Shown here: one piece after another, positions 1 to 64,000 of the stretch
How the letters are laid out: every line of letters starts with the position of its first letter
Numbering within the stretch: position 1 is the stretch's first letter
NCBI GenBank assembly: GCA_949775045.1
Contig: OX459096.1
Span: forward strand, 43,272,379 to 43,336,378
Length of the DNA: 64,000 nt
Direction: 5' to 3'
DNA from: Metridium senile
Lineage: Eukaryota > Cnidaria > Anthozoa > Actiniaria > Metridiidae
Translations under genes and position numbers: made by a program
Notes under the pieces: model-generated
Database searches by the model: none
Told to the model about the DNA's origin: nothing
Seen by the model: only the letters and a program-made list of their open reading frames with translations

Positions 1-1091
1 TAAAAGTTAAACTTAAAAGTTGCTAAATGAAAAAAATTCACAGTTTAAAATAATGGGAATTTGAACGATGAAAACCCTAATTAATTAAATTAGAACGGCT
101 TATAATTTGATCACAAATTGAGTGGATTTGAGACACAAAAATGGCATGACGGCACATGGCGGCTCAACGTGTTTCTGCTTGATGCACGCCGAGTGTGTCG
201 ATATTAATTGTTTTAATATAGAGACCATAGCAAGGTCGACTAACCGGGGCCACCTTTACACTGTTATGGAGACGATGTTGGATTGTTATGAGTAGTATTA
301 TTACAGTTGTTGTCAAGAGCCGGATCTTTCACGGATCTTCCAAGTACCTTCGCCATAAAACACGAACGTGTGATTTTGAAAACCTAGGACGCGCTGCTGA
401 GTAGGGCCGTGAGGGGGCTTGGGGATGTGAGGAAGGGCCACTTCATTCATGCTAAGCGATTTTAAATATTTTAAATACAAAGATTTTTATACGTTTAATA
501 GGGAAATAATTGTATTCACATTATGTAAACTAGGACATAAATAAAAAGAACACTGCTGACGTGACATTTATAACATCACAAGACTTCGATAATTATAACG
601 TCAAGTTTTTTTCCCATTTGGAAAGCGTCAATTATTCTTGCATTATTATCAAAATAAACTATGTCAGAAACAATAGACCAAATCGGCTAACACATCGTTG
701 CTATATCGGTTTCCACCTAATTCAAAACGGTTGTTTTTCTTAGTTCAATCGCGCAATTTAAATGGTATTCAAAAATAATGATTGCAAGCCGTGTATATCA
801 GTAAATTCTCGAGTCGGTCCAAACAATCGACTTCATCTTGTGTTTTGACTCAGTACCGGCTCTCGCCGACCTCGTTGTAAACCATGTACATGGGCTTCCT
901 TTGTTAAAATGGCGGCGTTTCTCAAATTGGGACTAGGGCTTTTATCAATCTACTTATATTAGTTTTTCTCTCAACTAATTAGCGTAACACTCGATCTTTC
1001 GATGATGTCAGTGCCCGACGAAAGCTAAAGATTTGAATATAAAAAACAGCAGTATACGGGATAGCATATGACTCTTATAAGGGACTGCGCA
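1..1091. other. Upstream stretch without supported gene
   Basis: AT-rich sequence upstream of the first recognised exon of the beta-lactamase-like gene. The missing 5' exon(s) of that gene may lie here or beyond the window edge. An ATG in a good context at 908 opens only a 17-codon hydrophobic frame that stops without a usable splice donor. I see no convincing exon, RNA gene or promoter motif. Confidence 0.4.
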
Positions 1092-1569
1092 ATAATTATC
1101 AGGGTGCGGGGGGGGGGGGGGGGGGGGGGGGGGGTGAGAAATGAGCGAACAAATCGAAAAAGTTAATTACTCCCCCCCTCACAAATGAAGAACATTACGC
1201 CTTGCCCCCCCCCTACCACAACGGAAAAAATTAGACTGCACCCCCTCCCCCATTCGTTCAAATTGTCAAATTGAGAAGACTGCTGAATATATACTTACGA
1301 GAAAAGATTTTTATCAAGATCGCCAGAGAATCTAACCAACATTGACGAGGACGTCTTCGTCAGCAACAAATAAGACTTCAAAGTTCTCTTGAGTTTTCAG
1401 TTTCAAATTAAAGTTTAATAGGTGTTACCCCCCCCCCCCCCCTCCTTCACTGATTAATTTTGGACGTTGCCCCCCCCCCCCCCCCCCTCTATTAAGAGAT
1501 GAGTTTAGATTATGCCCCCACTCTGGATTCTCCACACCCCCCCCCCCCCCCCCCCCTCCTGATAATTAT
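1092..1569. repeat. Inverted-repeat element with poly-G / poly-C arms
   Basis: A 12-bp perfect inverted repeat (ATAATTATCAGG at 1092-1103, its complement at 1558-1569) bounds a segment that starts with a run of 27 G (1108-1134). It ends in several poly-C runs (about 1428-1442, 1471-1487 and 1540-1556). The G arm and C arms can pair over long stretches, so the transcript or single strand would fold into a strong hairpin. A decayed relative starts near 7205 (CAATAATTATCAAGAGG). It looks like a non-autonomous foldback/MITE family; no coding sequence is inside. Confidence 0.6.
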
Positions 1570-1775
1570 CCCTAATTACACACAATGCTACTGAAGGACA
1601 ACTTGGATATTCTAATTAGCGTAATTTTCTTACATTATACTCTTGCATGCTCCACTAATTACGTAATTATTATTGTAAACTTTCTTGTTTAACTCTTGCA
1701 TGTTTAGAAATCCTCTGTTATATCTCATCAACACTAATATTGTTATTAATTTTATAATGGATATTTTGATTTCAG

Positions 1776-9761
<7,986 letters not shown>

Positions 9762-12700
9762 GCATGTCTTGCATGTTGAAATGCCAACATCGCATGAGAG
9801 TTGTACATATATTACACGGTTGTTTCTTGAACGAAATGCTTAAGCCTGTGGTGGATCAGTGCCAAAGCTTTTGTCCATCTATTCTTTATTAATTATTTGC
9901 GTGTATATGTACATTAATATTTGTCCAATGGGAAAGAGATACGTTTTGGCACTCTGCATAAGAAGCGAAGATCATCCCAGTATTAAAAAGCTAGAAAACT
10001 AACACAAGGTCTACCGAGAGGAACTGTCTGTAAAACAACAATCACCACCAAGAAAAGAGAATATACAACACAAAAACTTAGTACAACAAAACAACACAGG
10101 AATCAGGGCATACGTTTTCTGACAAACACAACAAAAGCCAGTATTTAAACACTGCTTGGGGTGAAACAGAATGGTAAGGTGATAAAGAACCAAAGAACAG
10201 AACAGGAGCAAGATTTCTCAATTTCAGAATTCGTATCATTCATTCTCTTATCATTCCGGCACGAAGCATTCTGCAGCTATACACTGATCATAGCTGTATA
10301 AATGTCGGATAAAGGCAACAGTCGTAAGGTTAATTAGACTGCGAGCAGTCTCTATTAATTTTCCCTTTTTATACAAAACGTAGACGTGTCGGCGGGAATT
10401 GGGGGTGAGCAGGGAAGGGGAAGGAGGGGAAGATGGAAGAGGAAAATTAATTTTCTAGCAGGCTAGTGGATGTAAATGTACATAGATATAGCACTAAATT
10501 TACCATATCATCGCGATATATTATTAAATACAGAAATATTGAAAATTCTTAATCAAATAGCTTCTTTAATTCCAGATCAACGAACAGGGCTTTTTTGGTT
10601 TTAGGGAAAGGCATTACGATTGAGTGATTTCATTGTCTAATCATACTTACCAGTCGCTTGTTATTTCATAGCATAAAACCTTGGCTAAGGCTAAGTAAGG
10701 TGCATTTGCGAAAAATCGTCCATAATTTTGTAAAAAGACAACAAAATAATAATTAAGGAGGAATTTGAGAAAACATGAAGCCTAAGCCAAAGTTATTTTC
10801 AAAAGGTTCTCATATATAAAAAAAAAATGAATTGATTAGGGATTACTTTTTTTGAAAACTGGGATAGTTATTCATAAAATAAATAAATACTGGCATAAAT
10901 TTAAAAGTCCAGTAATCTCGTCTAGCTAGGGGTCTTAATGATGAATGTAAATAACGTAATATTACTAATTAAGACCGAATGTAGTTGTTTTTGTTTGTTT
11001 TTATATTATACGTAATATTGATTTTGAGTAGTGACCTATAAGCATGCGTTGTACGTATGTATTGAAATCATCCTTTTGCATTTGAACCGGTATAAACTAT
11101 ATATTAGGTATTTAATTAGCAAACGTATATGTTATATATATATATGCAATTCGTTACCGTCATTTAGCGTGTTAATGGACTTTAAACATGATGCAAGAAA
11201 TCGGGGGAAAAGCTATTACTAATATGCTTTTAGAAAATTGTTCTTTTCTTTTAGAGCGGCTGACCTATGAATATTGCTATACACAACATTTAAAAATAAT
11301 AACATGAAATTTGTCAAAGAGATAAATGTAGATAAATTAGTCAAAGAGTAGAAACCTGCTTAGTTTACTGTGCTGTGCACATGGTTTGAGGTTCAAACTG
11401 AGCATGCAGTGAAACGTTTTCAATCTTGTCGATTGATAAAGGACATAAAGCCACTTGTTATGTTGCTGCATGTATACAGTTCACCTAAATTCCTATTCCA
11501 TGTTCACTGTTACTCATTAGTAAAGTTAAAAATTTCAACTGTTGAACACATATAAACAAAGAATCACTTGCCACTTGTTGTACAACGCAAGGCCCATAGT
11601 TCAAACGTCGCAGCTCACATGTGCCGAATCTAATGCAAATGAGCAAAACCTATGGTTTGAATTCATTTGCATTAGATTCTACACATATGGAGTAGGCCTT
11701 ATGACTGTATATGCATGTAGAAAAAAAAACCCAGCGCGAGAACAAATTACAGCGTATACCTGCAGCATTTATTAATTTCAAATATAACAATACCATTTAG
11801 ACAACACTAGTGTATGTTATCAAATCATTAAGTAATTAAGATACGAATAAGTATGTACACATTACATAGATCGGGTTGGGGTGGGTCGAGTAATTTTATT
11901 TGCATGTAATGTGACTAGACTTATTTCAAATATGGTTAACAGAGTAAGCGTTGAATGCCCGCGGGGTACTCCCTTTGTCCAAGTGGTAGGGGTGATCGGC
12001 GGAGGTTTTGAAAACGACCCCTAAAAGGTACGCACAGATTGAATGGCTAACGGAGATTGTACGACAGAAGGAAATTGTGGTTTTTGATATTGATTATATA
12101 TTTAGGCATCTTTTAGGCAGGACACGAATTTACGGCACAATGTCAGCCCCATTTAGTGAAGAAGATCTTAAAATTGATGAAATTATGCCTAGCAATCCTG
12201 AAACAATAGGATGTATTCGCAACCATAATTCATTTCGGTCTTGTATTCGCCATTCATTGTTCACTCCGTCAACCTTTTTTGAAATAAGCCGTAAACGTTT
12301 CGAAATCTATTGGGAATCGCTATCATTTTGTAATCTGTAAATAAGTTACGCAACGCATTTTAGAGATGAGATCTAGAAGTATTCACTGCTGTTGTAGTGA
12401 TGGCAATAGACGAGATTTGAGTAATACGATACGCATGCATATGGATTGTAGGTCCGAAAAGAAACAAAACATGTAGAGTTTTTATTGTTTATCGATACAT
12501 TCATGCATCACCAGGGGCTGTGCACAAGACAAGAATATAGCAAGGCTATGGCTGCGCAATGAAGGACTACATTTACCAATCTCGTTCCCATAGTCGTCAT
12601 ATCTTACTGCGCATGCTCAAAATATATCGCCGAGCATGCGCATAGCGTGTAGACTGTCCTAATATATTGGGTCATGTCTACTCGTATTCGATCACTACAA

Positions 12701-12915
12701 CGGAGTAATTAGTTTAATACTTAATAAAACAAGCAATTTTTAGACAGTGTTAGTAGAAAGAGGAAATATTTGTATATGCCATGATTTAGCTTTACTCTAT
12801 GGTTGAAATAAATTGTTACGTTCTACTTATAATGTACAGACCGTTTTTTCTTTGTATCTTGATTTAATATGTGTGGCAATCACCTGGGGAGATTTTTGAC
12901 ATGGATCGGTGCATA
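9762..12915. other. Gene-free stretch between convergent genes (left part)
   Basis: 3' flank of the beta-lactamase-like gene and AT-rich intergenic sequence. I find no exon-like conserved protein. A 110-codon frame at 12008-12340 starts inside a repeat-like GACCCCTAAAAGGTACGC segment and is not recognisable. A perfect 17-bp inverted repeat lies at 11626-11679. Confidence 0.5.
11626..11679. repeat. 17-bp perfect inverted repeat with octamer cores
   Basis: GAATCTAATGCAAATGA at 11626-11642 and its complement at 11663-11679, with a 20-bp spacer. Each arm contains the POU octamer ATGCAAAT, so two octamers face each other. It could be a small hairpin remnant or a paired binding site. Confidence 0.6.
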
Positions 12916-12918
12916 TAT

Positions 12919-13447
12919 ACCCTTCTATAAGGTACCAGGGAGAGTATACCCTATCTATAAGGTACCAGGGAGAGTGTACCTTATCTATAAGGTACCAGGG
13001 AGAGCATACCCTATCTATAAGATACCAGGGAGAGTATACCCTATCTATAAGATACCAGGGAGAGTATAACCTATCTATAAGGTACCAGGGAGAGTATAAC
13101 CTATCTATAAGATACCAGGGAGAGTATACCCTATCTAGAAGGTACCAGTGACAGTATAACCTATCTATAAGGTACCAGGGAGAGCATACCCTATCTATAA
13201 GATACCAGGGAGAGTATACCCTATCTAGAAGGTACCAGGGAGAGTATACCCTATCTATAAGGTACCAGGGCGAGTATACCTTATCTATAAGGTACCAGGG
13301 AGAGTATACCCTATCTATAAGGTACCAGGGAGAGTATACCCTATCTATAAGGTACCAGGGAGAGTATACCCTATCTCAAAGGTATCAGGGAGAGTATACC
13401 CTATCTATAGTGTACCAGGGTGCATATATACCCTATCTATAAGGTAG
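12919..13447. repeat. 30-bp minisatellite, about 17 copies
   Basis: Unit GGTACCAGGGAGAGTATACC plus CTATCTATAA, repeated head to tail with point variation (GATACC, AGAGCATACC, CTAGAA). Open frames across it (VYPIYKVPGR repeats) reflect the multiple-of-three period, not a gene. Confidence 0.95.
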
Positions 13448-15639
13448 TAGAGTCTTACATGGTGTATTCTAACAATAAAGTATTCACCTTGAATCATACA
13501 AAAATAAATACAGCTACTACATTGCTTTTAAATAACTGTGGTTTTAATTAGTCCCACTTGTCTTACAACTATTACTGCTATGTGCAATATAATATTAATT
13601 CACCTTGATGAATTTAATTAGAAAAAAAGCTACATGTTCAACTTACATCCCGACAAAACATGCTCGAGTGCCTGGCGTGCACACAATTAATGTCCCAAGT
13701 AAGCTTTTTATTAACGTGCACAAATTTAAATCCTTTCCTGATTAAACTGTGCAAATTTAGCATTAATTTTTTAAAAATAGAATTTAGAGTTTTGAAATGA
13801 CAATTACAAGTATATGAACTAATCCATGCGAAAACTCCAGCATAATTATCACAAACTAACAAACCCTTGAAACCAAGAGTTACATTGTAAAACTACCCCC
13901 TGCATTCACGGGAAATCGAGAACAAAACAAGTTGAAATTAGTACCAAAGAAACTCGTCCCATTCTCCGCGCGACTATATCCGACTTCACTGAGTCGAACC
14001 ATAACAGCCTACATATTTATGCTCTTGGTCGATCAGAACTCGTTTTGTTGAAGTTTTTGCGTAAAAGCAGGGAATGTTTTCCAGGCAAATAATAGGTGCC
14101 GTTTCTATGCTAAGCCAAACAATGAAGCAGGAAAACTTGACATGTTGTTTCTTTACAAATAATTTACAGATTTAAAGAACTAGACTGCACAACAGCCTCT
14201 ACTTTCACATCCAAACGAGTTGAAGTTGGATCGAGTGAAGATTCTGAAGAGATCGACCCCCGGGTATTTCGTCTCTTTTCTAGTCATTCGTTCTCGGTTA
14301 AAACCTCAATCGATTAAACCTCAACTTGTTATCTTCAGAACCTTGTTTCGTGTAAAAATAGGGGCTGTTTTAGTCCACAAAGGCATGTACACTTTTGGAA
14401 ATTATTTGTTCCTGACCATCACACCAGTTGCATGGCAACGTTGGCCTTCACTGACGTCATAGCGACTTTTGCAACGATGATCGATCAGTATCAAATAGAC
14501 CCTTTTAGTTATGTATGCAAATTACACATTTCAGACCACATGGCATTCCCCTGAGAGTTGTTCTTTTATGTCAAGTATTAAAATATTTATACATAACAAA
14601 TGATAAACTCCAAAGGGAATGAACACGTGGTTGGAAATGGGAAAATAAACATAGAAGCTGAATGGGTCTATTGCTATCATTATTCAGCTTAGCGGATTCT
14701 AAGTTATAAAAAGTGCCTTACATAAAGTATCAAATAAGAAGACAATACCAGTGCTTGCAAAATGATCAACATAAAGATCTTTAAGTACAACCCACTCATG
14801 GTAATTATATACAAATAAACCTTTTTCGATGACTAGATATTAAATCTCCATTAGAATCAATGTTTAACATAAATATTTCACTATCTTTATTCTACTTTAA
14901 TCGACTACAACCCGTTGGCCAAATTAGCAGGCGATTTTGACCTTACGCCGAAACTCTAGTTACTGAGGACAAATTCCTCTAGGGGTACGCAAGCACCTTA
15001 TACCGCTAAAAATTGAATTGTGGGGTACAACCACGCCTTTTGGCAATGTAAATAACAATTCTTTAAAATAAACCCAAATAATTTGTGGCACTATACATAA
15101 AACGAGGTTCCGAGTACTCTAACAATCAATTTAGTGATCTTACAATTGAACACAACTCAATAAAAAAAACAAAGTTGTCAAAAAAATGAGAAACCAAGTA
15201 ACCAAAGAAAAAGTGTTTAAAAAAGTCGACCAGAAAAGAAAAAAACGTCTTCTAAGATTCTTAAGGAGATAGCTTGAGTATTTATAATATCAGGATAACC
15301 TGGACCGGACGTCACACATAAGACTGAAAGTACCCATCACAGATTAACAAACAAGGAAAGTGAAAGATTCGTCAGTAGTCTTGGTTTAGTTCCAGGTAGG
15401 GTAAGTTCATCGAGGTTCAAGACACAGGCTTTCTCAACTCCCAAGGACCAGTCTCTACATCTTGAAAAGCAAGAGGACTAGTCTGAGAATTACAAACAAC
15501 CATCGTATGTGAACACAATCACGTATGAGTGTCAGTACACTTTACAAGTACAAGAGAACGACCTGAGTTGAGATGAGAGGCAACGTGAAAGACCCTGCCC
15601 CTTCCTACTGCTCCAGACGATTCATTTGTTTCATCCATT
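13448..15639. other. Gene-free stretch between convergent genes (right part)
   Basis: AT-rich intergenic DNA downstream of both genes. No coding exon is recognisable. A small cluster near 14427-14459 has an X-box-like palindrome and a perfect CRE (see separate entry). Otherwise I see nothing. Confidence 0.5.
14427..14459. promoter_or_regulatory. X-box-like palindrome and CRE pair
   Basis: GTTGCATGGCAAC (14427-14439) resembles an RFX X-box with an imperfect centre, and TGACGTCA (14452-14459) is a perfect CRE/ATF site 12 bp away. X-boxes with CREs occur together in some animal promoters, but no gene start is visible here, so this may be chance. Confidence 0.2.
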
Positions 15640-16020
15640 TTTTCCTTTTACTTAAAAATGACGCACGTTTCATCCGTCCCTTCCATTTGTTCAATGCATT
15701 CCATTTACTTTTAAATAGAAAATGTATCATGTTTTCCTTCTATTCACTTCCAAAAAGAGAACGCTTCATTCTCCCTTCTATTATGTTCCAAATAGAGAAC
15801 GTTTCATTCATCCTTTCCATTCACCTCCGATAAGAGAACGCTTCATTCTCCCTTCCATTATTTTCCAAATAGAGACTGTTTCATTCATCCTTTCCATTCC
15901 ATAGAGAACGTCTCATTCTCCCTTTCAATTCACTTCCAAATAGAGAATGTTTCATTCTCCCTTTCCATTCATTTCCAAATAGAGACTGTCTCATTCATCC
16001 CATTCATTATTTTTAACAAA
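15640..16020. repeat. ~38-bp imperfect tandem repeat next to the kinesin 3' end
   Basis: Repeating blocks of TTCATTCTCCCTTCCATT, CACTTCCAAATAGAGAACG with ~37-39-bp spacing, about nine copies. It lies 110 bp beyond the kinesin stop codon on the minus strand, so it may be transcribed as part of that 3' UTR (purine-rich in the mRNA sense). Confidence 0.8.
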
Positions 16021-16130
16021 GGGAGTTCCATCCATCCCTTGCATTTACTTTAACATATAGTTTTTAGCCGTCTGGGTTTAAATGTTTATGGATTAAATAA
16101 GAAGGAAGGACTAGAACCTCGTCTTGTTGT

Positions 16131-60550
<44,420 letters not shown>

Positions 60551-62598
60551 GTTTTAATTGTAAAATACGTCCGCTGAAGTAAATTGAATGCACCAAAGCG
60601 AGCGTTGTGCCTTGGAAGTTCTCCACTACATCGCCTTACAAAATCTATGTCGGTTTCAGTTCCATTCGCCGATATCGTTGAGTAAATTGATAATTATAAC
60701 TTCCCAAATGTTTATCTTCCTCTTGACTTGTGTTTTTGGTATTATGTTGGTAAAGGGAGTTAGTTTTTGGCCATTTTTCCGTCAACGGAGGCAAGATCTT
60801 TACATCACGTTGGACTCCCAGTCGGCCATTATTCCACCGCCTAACCGCAAAGCATCATGGACAGGAATGTTGGCAACGTAGCAGTCCAATTTCTCGCTAA
60901 AAACCTGCCAATCAAAACTAACCAACAAATATCAACAAGTAAACAATTGTAACAAAATGCACCATTTTAGGGTATTGCCTGTAATCATTTATAGTAATAT
61001 TTCGAGAAACTATCGTTGCGTAAATGTGACATAATGTGTGATATATAGCATGTGACACTGCCTAACGATGCGCGTAGCTACCGATCACGCTATAACCATA
61101 TACAGTAGAAATAACAATATTTCAATAAGAGGTTATGAACCGAGCGTGAGGCTTGTACGGGAACATTTCCCTTACAGACCGAACAAGCGAGGTTAATAAT
61201 CGTTTATTATATGGCGTTTTTCTATAGAAATGAAATTGATGATAAAAACCTTTATTATATCTTCTCAGTGAAATACCTATATTTTTTTATTTCGAAAATT
61301 TGATATTTTCACGCGTGAAAGTGACATGTTATTTTTACATATGAAAATATCATTACTATGGTTACACAGCAGTTATGGTAGCTTCACATGCACGACAGAA
61401 AAAGTTTTATTTTCGTTGATAAACAAAAAATTATATGGGTGAATGGAGATTTTATTTATAGTCTCTGATGGAAATCTCTACCTCCTAATTCGCTTCGCTC
61501 ATTCGTGAAAGATCTTTCCAACACTCAAAGATAACTGATTATCAGTACTACCTTGCCATCAGCCCATCATGTAATATCCCCTATATTTTCCATGGCAATT
61601 CACGACTTTTATACAGCGAATGTTGCACAAATCAATCAACGATCAAGAAGATGAATTATACCCACACAAAACTGGCTAAAAGCACATTGCACACGGGTAT
61701 GAGAAGACAAAAAATTAACAAAAATATTTATTGCAATATACCTCAAGAGCTGTTTTGAATTTCCCGGTCTGTACACTAAAAAAGAAAATTGACTGTTGTC
61801 ATAGAAACGGTCCAATACGTCTTGCTGTACCGCCTGCTAACCAATCAGAATTAGATGAATTTTAAAGCATGTAACAAATTAATTTATCGCCGTTCTGATT
61901 TATAGTTTTAACTTTAGTTGCTATAACAAAAGCCTTTAGCCCGCCTAACATAAGTATTTTTAGTGACTCACTTCCGCTAAATATTATTCAAACCTCAACA
62001 AGCACCCTCCGCAACCTCCGTGTTTTGAAGTGCTAATATCCTCCAAAAATATTTTCCCTCGAATAATAAACGATTTTATGTCATTTTCAAATAAATTTTC
62101 GTGCTGATGTATACGTACCGTTATTCGTGCTGATGGTTTAGAAAGTTACTGATATACACTACATACTACATACTAATTAAAATTAATTGAATAAATTAAG
62201 ATTAGAAACTAGCCGAGCGAGTAAACTAGTAGAAGGTGCGCCCGTGCTTGATATAAACGATAGGTAATATAATGAAATTTGTAACAGTTATGCTCCTGGG
62301 GATAAATTTTCAATAAAATATCACGGTTTGTAATACAATTTACATTGAACCGGCTATCAGAAGTGCCTATATGACATTGTTGAGTTGCACCGATAGGCCT
62401 TTGCGATATTTTTTAATTTGCCGTTCCCTGACGATAACTATACCTCAACATTGTGTGATACTGGTTTTATGTTTTGTTCAAAATATAATTTCAATTACAC
62501 TGATTAACTCAGGGGATTATAGAAAAAAAACATAAAGTTGTACATCCGTTACGGTTTATCGATGAGTCATAGTGATAGTGCAGTACGAGCCGTTAATA
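60551..62598. other. Upstream region of the kinesin gene, no other gene seen
   Basis: This should hold the 5' UTR and promoter of KIF5 (transcribed leftward). I see no clear TATA box or CpG cluster. A 97-codon + frame at 60588-60881 is antisense to the expected 5' UTR and matches nothing I recognise. Mirror-like pieces (CGAGGTTAATAATCGTTTATTAT near 61190 and AATAATAAACGATTTTATG near 62063) hint at a ~0.9-kb interspersed element. Confidence 0.45.
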
Positions 62599-62898
62599 TA
62601 TACACCCTTTCCGAGGACTGAACTTTGTCAACCGTGAAGTGAAGCTAACCTAGCTACAAGCCGTAGTATCGCATGGGTCTATATGGGTAACCTTTGAACG
62701 CAGAGATTTCTTGGCCACATTGCTACACTGCGGCACTTGTCAACGTGTTTAATATTGAGAAATGGTCGTATTCACTTATCAGACAACAAGGAAAACGCGC
62801 CAAATACACATTTAGTTTTCTGAACTAATCCATGATGCTTTGCACCACTAGCTTGTGAGCTTTTCACGGGCGACAAACTTTCTCGGAAAGGGTGTATA
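62599..62898. mobile_element. ~300-bp MITE with TACACCCTTTCCGAG termini
   Basis: TACACCCTTTCCGAG (62601-62615) and its complement (62882-62896). The pairing continues inward with ACTTTGTCAACCGTGAA against TTCACGGGCGACAAA. TA/TATA on both sides suits a TA-targeting element. Confidence 0.65.
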
Positions 62899-63042
62899 CA
62901 GCATGAGCTGACATTATGGTAACGTAGTATGGTAACGTAGCATACTGCACTTTACTGAACTGTCCAGGCAAAAATACGAACTAGAATGAATTAAAAAAGA
63001 AACATCCATCCCTTCAATCCATCAACAGTCAGAGTGAAAAAC

Positions 63043-63410
63043 AATGAAAGCTGTGATAAATAAAGATCAACATTGTTTTGAAACTGTAAATGACACAAAT
63101 ATGCACAATCAACATAGATCTATTGTAAGAAATGTTCATGTTAAACCACGTGCTAGGGATAGGGAACCATCTAGAATTCCTGTATTAAAATAAATCACAA
63201 AAAAAAACAATGAATGTTTCAATGCAATCATCAAACTTCAACACTAAATGCTCAAATAAATAATCAAAGATTGGACCTAAGTAAAAACTGTCAAAATTAC
63301 CACATTAGAAGATGTTATAATGACAGATCTGATTTTTACTCCTCAAAAACTATTATAAGCATCATTATGATTATTGCACACAAAAATATGCTAATTATTA
63401 ATTTTTTTTA
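63043..63410 (+). pseudogene. Coding-like fragments upstream of the OB-fold frame
   Basis: Two Asn/Arg-rich short frames follow each other: 63043-63192 (49 codons, ends ..REPSRIPVLK) and 63214-63426 (starts MFQCNHQTSTLNAQ). They look like pieces of one translated stretch broken by a stop, or exons of the next gene. I do not recognise the protein. They may belong to the partial gene that follows. Confidence 0.25.
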
Positions 63411-63418
63411 TACATTAG

Positions 63419-64000
63419 ATTTCTGATGAGACACTAGCTGAAATTCAAGCACTAAATGAGGGCACAGCGTCAGGTTTTATTCACAACGTTTCCCCGCTCA
63501 AAAAAGATAATTATTTTGATTTCCAACTTCAATTGAAATCAAAAACAATCCGAGTGGTATGTTTTTCCCAAAAAAAAAGGAGCCGCATAGAATCCTGTGC
63601 CAAAATAAAGAAACCCGTTAAAATAAAGAAGTTCAGACTTGAAATGAAAAGCAACAGCGAAGACATAGTAATTGACGAATCTTCAGAAATTGAAGAATGC
63701 CCAGACATTGATTTTACCAGAAAACAATTACCTACAAATTTTTCAATTACACAACTGAAAACAGTATGTGTAGGGCAACTAGTCACTGTTAAAGCGAAAG
63801 TAGCTACTTTGCAAGAAATCAAAGAGGTTAACAATGGCACACTAAAATTCACCGAAGCCATTCTCATTGACCCCACAGATAGCATTAAAATCACAATATG
63901 GGAAGACCATATTGGCAGTATTGAGCAGGATAAAACGTATAATTTCCAAAACATCCGAGTAAAGAAGAACACACTAACGAACGAGGTATATGTTAACACA
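63419..64000 (+). CDS. Partial open frame with OB-fold-like domain, runs off window
   Basis: A 194-codon frame with no stop follows a pyrimidine-rich AG acceptor (..TACATTAG) at 63418. The first part reads GTASGFIHNVSPLKKDNYFDFQLQ, then basic KKRSRI and an acidic spacer. The second part has a VGQLVTVKAKV strand, then LIDPTDSIKITIWEDHIG, which resembles an OB-fold barrel as in RPA-type single-strand DNA-binding proteins. In AT-rich animal genomes such frames are often repeated and mobile-element linked. There is no ATG near the start, so this is an internal or 3' exon. Both the OB assignment and gene status are by resemblance only. Confidence 0.5.
   Translation, partial: MSDETLAEIQALNEGTASGFIHNVSPLKKDNYFDFQLQLKSKTIRVVCFSQKKRSRIESCAKIKKPVKIKKFRLEMKSNSEDIVIDESSEIEECPDIDFTRKQLPTNFSITQLKTVCVGQLVTVKAKVATLQEIKEVNNGTLKFTEAILIDPTDSIKITIWEDHIGSIEQDKTYNFQNIRVKKNTLTNEVYVNT

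Noticed and set aside
908..961. ATG in good context with hydrophobic MAAFLKLGLGLLSIYLY, a possible signal anchor of the hydrolase
   Set aside because: Frame stops after 17 codons with no GT donor inside; cannot be joined to exon 1776.
12008..12340. 110-codon frame between the two host genes
   Set aside because: Starts in repeat-like sequence, matches no family I know, no splice context.
12869..13151. YPIYKVPGRV repeat protein
   Set aside because: 30-bp minisatellite; the frame exists because 30 is divisible by three.
60588..60881. 97-codon + frame upstream of the kinesin start
   Set aside because: Antisense to the expected 5' UTR, no domain; could be chance.
63529..63999. 156-codon minus-strand frame at the window end
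   Set aside because: The complementary + frame reads as an OB-like protein with a splice acceptor; the minus frame is a Phe/Ser-rich shadow.

Overview
The window looks like part of an AT-rich metazoan nuclear chromosome. The genes are split by GT..AG introns, DNA transposons of animal type are present, and microsatellites, minisatellites and short inverted-repeat elements are abundant. No prokaryotic operon, CRISPR array or rRNA is visible. The repeat style and the Kolobok/P2X7-ballast content suggest a cnidarian or another marine invertebrate. I cannot name the species from sequence alone.

Layout. (1) About 1.8-9.8 kb, + strand: ten exons of a beta-lactamase-like serine hydrolase (LACTBL1-like), with the first exon(s) not identified. 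Its introns hold a poly-G/poly-C hairpin element, a (AGGC)n array, a 77-bp minisatellite, a 1.8-kb GATGAT-type minisatellite, a TA-flanked MITE and a long hairpin. (2) 9.8-16.1 kb: no supported gene; a 30-bp minisatellite and a ~38-bp repeat. (3) 16.1-60.6 kb, - strand: a complete 28-exon kinesin-1 heavy chain (KIF5 type, 1120 residues), whose splice phases I checked exon by exon. (4) Two apparently complete DNA transposons sit in its introns. Intron 4 holds a 4.8-kb element (43002-47798) with perfect 18-bp TIRs and a GTTC target duplication; it encodes one 964-residue protein with a DDE-like core and a C-terminal Ulp1/C48 cysteine protease. Intron 3 holds a 7.2-kb Kolobok-type element (49036-56221) flanked by TTAA; it encodes a 12-exon THAP-domain transposase (878 residues) and, convergently, a protein with a P2X7-receptor C-terminal (ballast) domain. 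(5) 60.6-63.4 kb: the upstream region of the kinesin gene, with one MITE. (6) 63.4 kb to the end: the beginning of an open frame with an OB-fold-like segment, cut by the window edge.

How it fits together. The two host genes converge on a gene-free, repeat-rich interval and have unrelated jobs (a probable secreted or membrane-anchored hydrolase, and axonal/organelle transport). The transposons are passengers in the kinesin introns, but both keep full reading frames, so they look recently active. The most unusual item is the Kolobok element carrying a second, convergent gene for a P2X7-type cysteine-rich domain.
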